A DNA stretch of 64,000 bases from assembly GCA_037389465.1 (NCBI GenBank), contig JAZARR010000275.1:147355-211354 (forward strand), read 5' to 3'. A program made the position numbers and the translations under genes. Of this stretch, positions 54,501-64,000 are shown in pieces. Position 1 is the stretch's first letter; every line of letters begins with the position of its first letter. The notes under the pieces were generated by a model. The model saw only the letters and a list, made by a program, of their open reading frames with translations. It was not told the DNA's origin and did not search any database. The stretch comes from Baylisascaris procyonis. Lineage: Eukaryota > Nematoda > Chromadorea > Rhabditida > Ascarididae.

Positions 54501-57500
54501 CCACAAAAACAATTCTAAACGCAAAAAGTCCACAAAAACAATTACAAATACAAAAACGTCCACAAAAACAATTATAAATAGAAAAAGGTCCACAAAACAA
54601 TTATAAATACAAAAAAGTCCACAAAAACAATTATAAATAGAAAAAAGTCCACAAAAACAATTATAAATACAAAAGGTCCACAAAAAGTATTATAAATAAA
54701 AAAGTCCACAAAACAATTATAAATAGAAAAAGGTCCACAAAAACAATTATATATACAAAAAAGTCCACAAAAGCAATTATAAATACAAAAAAGTCCACAA
54801 AAACAATTACAAATGCAAAAAAGTCCACAAAAACAAATGTAAATACAAAAAGTCCACAAAAACCAATTCTAAATACAAAGAAGTCCACAGAAACAATTAC
54901 AAATACAAAAACGTCCACAAAACAATTATAAATAGAAAAAGGTCCACAAAAACAATTATAAATACAAAAAGTCCACAAAAACAATTATAAATAGAAAAAA
55001 GTCCACAAAAACGATCATAAATACAAAAAGGTCCACAAAAACAATTATAAATACAAAAAGGTCCACAAAAACAATTATATATACAAAAAAGTCCACAAAA
55101 ACAATTGTAAATACAAAAAAGTCCACAAAAAACAATCATGAAAACAAAAAAGTCCACAAGAACAATTATAAATAGAAAAAAGTCCACAAAAGAATTATCA
55201 ATACAAAAAAGTCTACAAAAACGATTATAAATACAAAAAGGTCCACAAAAACAAATATAAATAGAAATAAGTCCACAAAAACAATTTTAACTAGAAAAAA
55301 ATCCACAAAAACAATTATAAATAGAGAAAAGTCCACAAAAACAATTATAAATACAAAAAGGTCCACAAAAACAATTATAAATAAAAAAGTCCACAAAAAC
55401 AATTATAAATAGAAAAAGGTCCACAAAAACAATTATAAATACAAAAAGTCCACAAAAACAATTATAAATACAAAAAAGTCCACAAAAACAATTGTAAATA
55501 CAAAAAGGTCCACAAAAACAATTCTAAATACAAAAAAGTCCACAAAAACAATTATAAATACAAAAAAGTCCACAAAAACAATTATAAATACAAAAACGTC
55601 CACAAAAACAATTATAAATACAAAAAGTCCACAAAAACAATTATAAATGCAAAAAAGTCCACAAAAACAATTATAAATACAAAAGGTCCACAAAAACAAT
55701 TCTAAATACAAAAAGTCACAGAAACAATTACAAATACAAAAACGTCCACAAAAACAATTATAAATAGAAAAAGTCCACAAAAACAATTTAAATAGAAAAA
55801 ATCCACAAAAACAATTATAAATAGAAAAAAGTCCACAAAAACAATTATAATATACAAAAAGGTCCACAAAAACAATTATGAATACAAAAAGTCCACAAAA
55901 ACAATTATAAATACAAAAAAGTCCACAAAAACAAACATGTATACAAAAAGGTCCACAAAAACAATTATAAATAAAAAAGTCCACAAAAACAATTATAAAT
56001 AAAAAAGTCCACAAAAACAATTATAAATACAAAAAGGTCCACAAAAACAATTATAAATACAAAAAGTCCACAAAAACAATTATAAATACAAAAAGTCCAC
56101 AAAAACAATTATAAATACAAAAAAGTCCACAAAAACAATTATAAATAAAAAAGTCCACAAAAACAATTATAAATACAAAAAGGTCCACAAAACAATTATA
56201 AATACAAAAAGGTCCACAAAAACAATTACAAATACAAAAAAGTCCACAAAAACAATTATAAATACAAAAAAGTCCACAAAAACAATTATGAATACAAAAA
56301 GTCCACAAAAACAATTATAAATAGAAAAAGGTCCACAAAAACAATTATAAATACAAAAAAGTCCACAAAAACAATTATAAATACAAAAAAGTCCACAAAA
56401 ACAATTATAAATACAAAAAGGTCCACAAAACAATTATAAATACAAAAAAGTCCACAAAAACAATTATAAATACAAAAAAGTCCACAAAAACAATTATAAA
56501 TAAAAAAAGTCCACAAAAACAAATGTAGATACAAAAAGGTCCACAAAAACAATTATAAATACAAAAAGTCCACAAAAACAATTATAAATACAAAAAGTCC
56601 ACAAAAACAATTATAAATAGAAAAAGGTCCACAAAAACAATTATAAATACAAAAAGTCCACAAAAACAATTATAAATAAAAAAAGTCCACAAAAACAATT
56701 ATAAATACAAAAAGGTCCACAAAACAATTATAAATACAAAAAGGTCCAAAAAACAAATACAAATACAAAAAAGTCCACAAAAACAATTATAAATACAAAA
56801 AAGTCCACAAAAACAATTATGAATACAAAAAGTCCACAAAAACAATTATAAATAGAAAAAAGTCCACAAAAACAATTATAAATAAAAAAAGTCCACAAAA
56901 ACAATTGTAAATACAAAAAGGTCCACAAAAACAATTCTAAATACAAAAAGTCCACAAAAACAATTAAAATACAAAAAAGTCCACAAAAACAATTATAAAT
57001 AGAAAAAGGTCCACAAAAACAATTATAAATACAAAAAAGTCCACAAAAACAATTATAAATAGAAAAAAGTCCACAAAAACAATTATAAATACAAAAAGGT
57101 CCACAAAACAATTATAAATACAAAAAAGTCCACAAAAACAATTATAAATACAAAAAAGTCCACAAAAACAATTATAAATAAAAAAAAGTCACAAAAACAA
57201 ATGTAAATACAAAAAGGTCCACAAAACCAATTCTAAATACAAAAAGTCCACAAAAACAATTACAAATACAAAAAAGTCCACAAAAACAATTATAAATAGA
57301 AAAAGGTCCACAAAAACAATTATAAATACAAAAAGTCCACAAAAACAATTATAAATAGAAAAAAGTCCACAAAAACAATTATAAATACAAAAAGGTCCAC
57401 AAAAACAATTATGAATACAAAAAGGTCCAAAAAACAATTACAAATACAAAAAAGTCCACAAAAACAATTATAAATACAAAAAATGTCCACAAAAAACAAC

Positions 57501-60130
57501 CATGAATACAAAAAGTCCACAAGAACAATTATAAATAGAAAAAAGTCCACAAAAACAATTATAAATAAAAAAAGTCCACAAAAACAAATGTAAATACAAA
57601 AAGGTCCACAAAAACAATTCTAAATACAAAAAGTCCACAAAAACAATTACAAATACAAAAAAGTCCACAAAAACAATTATAAATAGAAAAAGGTCCACAA
57701 AAACAATTATAAATACAAAAAGTCCACAAAAACCATTATAAATAGAAAAAAGTCCACAAAAACAATTATAAATACAAAAAGGTCCACAAAACAATTATAA
57801 ATACAAAAAAGTCCACAAAAACAATTATAAATACAAAAAAGTCCACAAAAACAATTATAAATAAAAAAAGTCCACAAAAACAAATGTAAATACAAAAGGT
57901 CCACAAAAACAATTATAAATACAAAAAGTCCACAAAACAATTATAAATACAAAAAAGTCCACAAAAACAATTATAAATACAAAAAGGTCCACAAAAACAA
58001 TTATAAATACAAAAAGTCCACAAAAACAATTATAAATAGAAAAAAGTCCACAAAAACAATTATAAATACAAAAAGGTCCACAAAAACAATTATAAATACA
58101 AAAAGGTCCACAAAAACAAATATAAATACAAAAAAGTCCACAAAAACAATTGTAAATACAAAAAAGTCCACAAAAACAATTATAAATACAAAAAGTCCAC
58201 AAAAACAATTATAAATAGAAAAAAGTCCACAAAAACAATTATAAATAAAAAAGTCCACAAAAACAATTATAAATACAAAAAGGTCCACAAAAACAATTCT
58301 AAATACAAAAAGTCCACAGAAACAATTAAAATACAAAAACGTCCACAAAAACAATTATAAATAGAAAAAGGTCCACAAAAACAATTATAAATACAAAAAG
58401 TCCACAAAAACAATTATAAATAGAAAAAAGTCCACAAAAACAATTATAAATACAAAAAGGTCCACAAAACAATTATAAATACAAAAAAGTCCACAAAAAC
58501 AATTATAAATACAAAAAAGTCCACAAAAACAATTATAAATAAAAAAAGTCCACAAAAACAATTATAAATACAAAAGGTCCACAAAAACAATTCTAAATAC
58601 AAAAAGTCCACAAAAACAATTATAAATACAAAAAGTCCACAAAAACAATTATAAATAGAAAAAGGTCCACAAAAACAATTATAAATACAAAAAGTCCACA
58701 AAAACAATTATAAATAGAAAAAGTCCACAAAAACAATTATAAATACAAAAAGGTCCACAAAAACAATTATAAATACAAAAAGGTCCAAAAAACAATTACA
58801 AATACAAAAAAGTCCACAAAAACAATTATAAATACAAAAAAGTCCACAAAAACAATTATAAATACAAAAAGTCCACAAAAACAATTATAAATAGAAAAAA
58901 GTCCACAAAAACAATTATAAATAAAAAAGTCCACAAAAACAAATGTAGATACAAAAAGGTCCACAAAACCAATTCTAAATACAAAAAGTCCACAAAAACA
59001 ATTACAAATACAAAAAATCCACAAAAACAATTATAAATACAAAAAGGTCCACAAAAACAATTATAAATACAAAAAGTCCACAAAAACAATTATAAATAGA
59101 AAAAAGTCCACAAAAGAATTATAAATGCAAAAAAGTCCACAAAAACAATTGAATACAAAAAGTCCACAAAAACAATTATAAATACAAAAAAGTCCACAAA
59201 AACAATTATAAATAAAAAAGTCCACAAAAACAAATATAAATACAAAAAGGTCCACAAAAACAATTATAAATACAAAAAGTCCACACAAACAAATACAAAA
59301 AAGTCCACAAAAACAATTATAAATAGAAAAAGGTCCACAAAAACAATTATAAATACAGAAAAGTCCACAAAAACAATTATAAATAGAAAAAAGTCCACAA
59401 AAACAATTATAAATAAAAAAGGTCCAAAAAACAATTATAAATACAAAAAGGTCCAAAAAACAATTATAAATACAAAAAGTCCACAAAAACAATTATAAAT
59501 ACAAAAAAGTCCACAAAAACAATTATGAATACAAAAAAGTCCACAAAAACAATTATAAATGAAAAAAGTCCACAAAAACAATTATAAATAAAAAAGTCCA
59601 CAAAAACAATTGTAAATACAAAAGGTCCACAAAAACAATTATAAATACAAAAAGTCCACAAAAACAATTACAAATACAAAAAAGTCTACAAAAACAATTA
59701 TAAATATAAAAAGTCCACAAAAACAATTATAAATACAAAAAAGTCCACAAAACCATTATAAATAGAAAAAAGTCCACAAAAAATTATAAATACAAAAAAG
59801 TCCACAAAAACAATTATAAATACAAAAAAGTCCACAAAAACAATTATAAATACAAAAGTCCACAAAAACAATTATAAATACAAAAAAGTCCACAAAAACA
59901 ATTATAAATACAAAAAGTCCACAAAAACAATTATAAATAGAAAAAAGTCCACAAAAACAATTATAAATACAAACAGGTCCACAAAACAATTATGAATACA
60001 AAAAGGTCCAAAAAACAAATACAAATACAAAAAAGTCCACAAAAACAATTATAAATACAAAAAATGTCCACAAAAAACAACCATGAATACAAAAAAGTCC
60101 ACAAGAACAATTATAAATAGAAAAAGTCCA
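54501..60130 (+). repeat. Low-variant flank with scattered cassettes
   Basis: Mostly canonical 29-30 bp monomers. A cassette at about 55,195-55,330 has ATTATCAATAC, GTCTAC, GAAATAAG and TTTTAACTAG as in the 8.9 kb and 25.8 kb regions. AAATGTAGATAC appears near 56,521 and 58,940, and CAACCATGAATAC near 57,497, foreshadowing the next block. A 24-bp truncated monomer lies near 59,279. No gene is seen. Confidence 0.75.
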
Positions 60131-62950
60131 CAAAAACAATTATAAATAAAAAAAGTCCACAAAAACAAATGTAGATACAAAAAGGTCCACAAAACCAATT
60201 CTAAACGCAAAGAAGTCCACAGAAACAATTACAAATACAAAAACGTCTACAAAAACAATTATAAATAGAAAAAGGTCCACAAAAACAATTATAAATACAG
60301 AAAAGTCCACAAAAACCATTATAAATAGAAAAAAGTCCACAAAAACAATTATAAATACAAACAGGTCCACAAAACAATTATAAATACAAAAAAGTCCACA
60401 AAAACAATTATAAATACAAAAAAAGTCCACAAAAACAATTATAAATAAAAAAAGTCCACAAAAACAAATGTAGATACAAAAAGGTCCACAAAACCAATTC
60501 TAAACGCAAAGAAGTCCACACAAACAATTACAAATACAAAAACGTCTACAAAAACAATTATAAATAGAAAAAGGTCCACAAAAACAATTATAAATACAGA
60601 AAAGTCCACAAAAACCATTATAAATAGAAAAAAGTCCACAAAAACAATTATAAATACAAACAGGTCCAAAAACAATTATGAATACAAAAAGGTCCAAAAA
60701 ACAAATACAAATACAAAAAAGTCCACAAAAACAATTATAAATACAAAAAATGTCCACAAAAAACAACCATGAATACAAAAAGGTCCACAAGAACAATTAT
60801 AAATAGAAAAAAGTCCACAAAAACAATTATAAATAAAAAAAGTCCACAAAAACAAATGTAGATACAAAAAGGTCCACAAAACCAATTCTAAACGCAAAGA
60901 AGTCCACAGAAACAATTACAAATACAAAAACGTCTACAAAAACAATTATAAATATAAAAAGGTCCACAAAAACAATTATAAATACAAAAAGTCCACAAAA
61001 ACAATTATAAATAGAAAAAAAGTCCACAAAAACAATTATAAATACAAAAAGGTCCACAAAAACAATTATGAATACAAAAAGGTCCAAAAAACAAATACAA
61101 ATACAAAAAGTCCACAAAAACAATTGTAAATACAAAAAATGTCCACAAAAACAATTACATGAATACAAAAAGTCCACAAAAACAATTATAAATAGAAAAA
61201 AGTCCACAAAAACAATTATAAATAAAAAAGTCCACAAAAACAAATGTAAATACAAAAAAGGTCCACAAAAACAATTCTAAACGCAAAAAAGTCCACAGAA
61301 ACAATTAAAATACAAAAACGTCTACAAAAACAATTATAAATAGAAAAAGGTCCACAAAAACAATTATAAATACAAAAAGTCCACAAAAACAATTATAAAT
61401 AGAAAAAAGTCCACAAAAACAATTATAAATACAAAAAAGTCCACAAAAACAATTATAAATACAAAAAGGTCCACAAAACCAATTATAAATACAAAAAGTC
61501 CACAAAAACAATTACAAATACAAAAACGTCCACAAAAACAATTATAAATAGAAAAAGGTCCACAAAAACAATTATAAATACAGAAAAGTCCACAAAAACC
61601 ATTATAAATAGAAAAAAGTCCACAAAAACAATTATAAATACAAACAGGTCCACAAAACAATTATAAATACAAAAGTCCACAACAACAATTATAAATACAA
61701 AAAAGTCCACAAAAACAATTATAAATAAAAAAAGTCCACAAAAACAAATGTAGATACAAAAAGGTCCACAAAACCAATTCTAAACGCAAAGAAGTCCACA
61801 CAAACAATTACAAATACAAAATCGTCTACAAAAACAATTATAAATAGAAAAAGGTCCACAAAAACAATTATAAATACAGAAAAGTCCACAAAAACAATTA
61901 TAAATAGAAAAAAGTCCACAAAAACAATTATAAATAAAAAAGGTCGAAAAAACAATTATGAATACAAAAAGGTCCAAAAAACAAATACAAGTACAAAAAA
62001 GTCCACAAAAACAATTATAAATACAAAAAATGTCCACAAAAAACAACCATGAATACAAAAAGTCCACAAGAACAATTATAAATAGAAAAAAGTCCACAAA
62101 AACAATTATAAATAAAAAAAGTCCACAAAAACAAATGTAGATACAAAAAGGTCCACAAAACCAATTCTAAACGCAAAGAAGTCCACAGAAACAATTACAA
62201 ATACAAAAACGTCTACAAAAACAATTATAAATATAAAAAGGTCCACAAAAACAATTATAAATACAGAAAAGTCCACAAAAACCATTATAAATAGAAAAAA
62301 GTCCACAAAAGAATTATAAATGCAAAAAAGTCTACAAAAACGATTATGAATACAAAAAGGTCCACAAAACCAATTCTAAACGCAAAGAAGTCCACACAAA
62401 CAATTACAAATACAAAAACGTCTACAAAAACAATTATAAAAACAGAAAAGTCCACAAAAACCATTATAAATAGAAAAAAGTCCACAAAAACAATTATAAA
62501 TACAAACAGGTCCACAAAACAATTATAAATACAAAAAGGTCCACAAAAACAAATACAAATACAAAAAGTCCACAAAAACAATTATAAATACAAAAAATGT
62601 CCACAAAAAACAACCATGAATACAAAAAAGTCCACAAGAACAATTATAAATAGAAAAAAGTCCACAAAAACAATTATAAATAAAAAAAGTCCACAAAAAC
62701 AAATGTAGATACAAAAAGGTCCACAAAACCAATTCTAAACGCAAAGAAGTCCACAGAAACAATTACAAATACAAAAACGTCTACAAAAACAATTATAAAT
62801 AGAAAAAGGTCCACAAAAACAATCATAAATACAGAAAAGTCCACAAAAACCATTATAAATAGAAAAAAGTCCACAAAAACAATTATAAATACAAACAGGT
62901 CCACAAAACAATTATAAATACAAAAAAGTCCACAAAAACAATTATAAATA
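60131..62950 (+). repeat. Short-period higher-order repeat (about 300-570 bp)
   Basis: The monomer AAATGTAGATAC starts at 60,167, 60,466, 60,854, 61,746, 62,133 and 62,701, with a one-base variant (AAATGTAAATAC) at about 61,241. Spacings are 299, 388, 387, 505, 387 and 568 bp, close to 10, 13, 13, 17, 13 and 19 monomers. Each copy repeats the order AAATGTAGATAC, CCAATTCTAAACGCAAAG, TTACAAATAC, ACGTCTAC, TACAGAAAAG, AACCATTATAAATAG, and an ACAGGTCC junction, often followed by AACCATGAATAC after an ATGTCC unit. Confidence 0.85.
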
Positions 62951-64000
62951 CAAAAAAAGTCCACAAAAACAATTATAAATAAAAAAGTCCACAAAAACAA
63001 TTATAGATACAAAAAAGGTCCACAAAACCAATTCTAAATACAAAAAGTCCACAAAAACAATTACAAATACAAAAAGTCCACAAAAACAATTATAAATACA
63101 AAAAGGTCCACAAAAACAATTATAAATACAAAAAGTCCACAAAAACAATTATAAATAGAAAAAAGTCCACAAAAACAATTATAAATACAAAAAGGTCCAC
63201 AAAAACAATTATAAATACAAAAAGTCCACAAAAACAATTATAAATACAAAAAAGTCCACAAAAACAATTATAAATACAAAAAAGTCCACAAAAAACAATT
63301 ATGAATACAAAAAGGTCCACAAAAACAATTATAAATACAAAAAGTCCACAAAAACAATTATAAATACAAAAAAGTCCACAAAAACAATTATAAATACAAA
63401 AAAGTCCACAAAACCAATTCTAAATACAAAAAGTCCACAAAAACAATTACAAATACAAAAAGTCCACAAAAACAATTATAAATACAAAAAGGTCCACAAA
63501 AACAATTATAAATACAAAAAGTCCACAAAAACAATTATAAATACAAAAAAGTCCACAAAAGAATTATAAATGCAAAAAGTCCACAAAAACAATTATAAAT
63601 ACAAAAAGGTCCACAAAAACAAATATAAATAGAAAAAGTCCACAAAAACAATTTAACTAGAAAAAAATCCACAAAAACAATTATAAATACAAAAAGGTCC
63701 ACAAAAAGAATTATAAATAAAAAAGTCCACAAAAACAATTGTAAATAGAAAAAGGTCCACAAAAACAATTATATATACAAAAAAGTCCACAAAAAAAACT
63801 ATACATGCAAAAAAGTCCACAAGAACAAATGTAAATATAAAAAGGTCCACAAAAACAATTCTAAATACAAAAAAGTCCACAAAAACAATTACAAATACAA
63901 AAACGCCACAAAAACAAACATAAATAGAAATAAGTCCACAAAAACAATTTAAATAGAAAAAAATCCACAAAAACAATTATAAATAGAAAAAGTCACAAAA
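62951..64000 (+). repeat. Right-edge tail of the array
   Basis: Near-canonical monomers to about 63,540, then a variant cassette (ATTATAAATGC, TTTAACTAG, TTATATATAC, CTATACATGC, AAATGTAAATATA) at about 63,560-63,840 like those of the macro-repeats. The array is still running at the last base. Confidence 0.8.

Larger units (their letters stand above)
1..64000 (+). repeat. AT-rich satellite array, 29-30 bp monomer, filling the window
   Basis: Every part of the window is built from head-to-tail copies of one 29-30 bp unit: GTCCACAAAAACAA, then a 10-bp variable part (most often TTATAAATAC), then A5-A6 or A5G. The 29/30-bp difference usually comes from one A gained or lost in the A-tracts, as expected from replication slippage. 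All copies read in the same direction; I saw no stretch where the reverse-complement form appears on the + strand. No unique DNA, transposon or gene interrupts it, and both window edges fall inside the array. The canonical unit contains 19 A, 5 T, 5 C and 1 G. This is typical of eukaryotic satellite DNA. The family is not one I recognise, so function (centromere, heterochromatin, other) is not assignable from sequence alone. Confidence 0.98.

Noticed and set aside
1..64000. CRISPR array (about 30-bp repeats)
   Set aside because: There are no unique spacers. Repeats are directly adjacent, degenerate and AT-rich, and there are no cas genes.
1..64000. Telomeric repeat or known CENP-B box
   Set aside because: No TTAGGG-like or other G-rich telomere unit is present, and the CENP-B box core (TTCG....A..CGGG) is absent. 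Centromere identity is left open.
1..64000. TATAAATA and AATAAA motifs as promoters or polyadenylation sites of genes
   Set aside because: They are built into the monomer and occur at very high frequency with no gene next to them. They are reported only as a property of the array.

Overview
The whole window is one uninterrupted satellite (tandem-repeat) array. I see no protein-coding gene, RNA gene, transposon, CRISPR array or unique sequence in its 64,000 bases, and the repeat runs off both ends. The basic monomer is 29-30 bp. In its commonest form it reads GTCCACAAAAACAA, then TTATAAATAC, then a run of five or six A (sometimes ending in G). That unit has 19 A, 5 T, 5 C and 1 G, so the + strand is very A-rich and G-poor. 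Roughly 2,100-2,200 monomers are present, all head-to-tail in the same orientation. A satellite of this size, AT content and layered structure points to eukaryotic heterochromatin (centromeric, pericentromeric or subtelomeric). I do not recognise the monomer and cannot name the species.

The array has layers of order, coded by sequence variants in the 10-bp second part of the monomer. (1) Monomers of 29-30 bp. (2) Sub-blocks of mostly about 1.4-2.2 kb, each opened by a rare monomer carrying ATTATGCATAC. (3) A tandem period of about 5.5-5.7 kb, made of about three sub-blocks. (4) A macro-repeat of about 24.1 kb: positions 1-17 kb align in order with about 24.1-41 kb, with an offset that drifts only from about 24,090 to 24,130 and then drops to about 23,910-23,924. 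The drop is explained by one 208-bp (seven-monomer) indel near 12.5 kb / 36.6 kb.

Layout: macro-copy 1 at about 1-24.1 kb; macro-copy 2 at about 24.1-46.3 kb, with about 2 kb net less at its 3' end; a homogenised core of near-canonical monomers at about 46.3-50.15 kb, interrupted by a variant cassette at 48.9-49.27 kb; a partial third macro-copy at about 50.15-54.5 kb (matching 20.0-24.3 kb at an offset of about 30.22 kb); a low-complexity stretch at about 54.5-60.1 kb; a separate short-period higher-order repeat at about 60.1-62.95 kb with spacings that are near-multiples of the monomer (10, 13, 17, 19 units); and a tail to the right edge.

The many long open frames are a by-product of the repeat: 30 is divisible by 3 and the canonical unit is stop-free in four of six frames, yet it has no ATG on either strand. 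I therefore annotate no CDS. All block boundaries and offsets were read by eye and are approximate unless an exact anchor is given. No alignment or database search was run.
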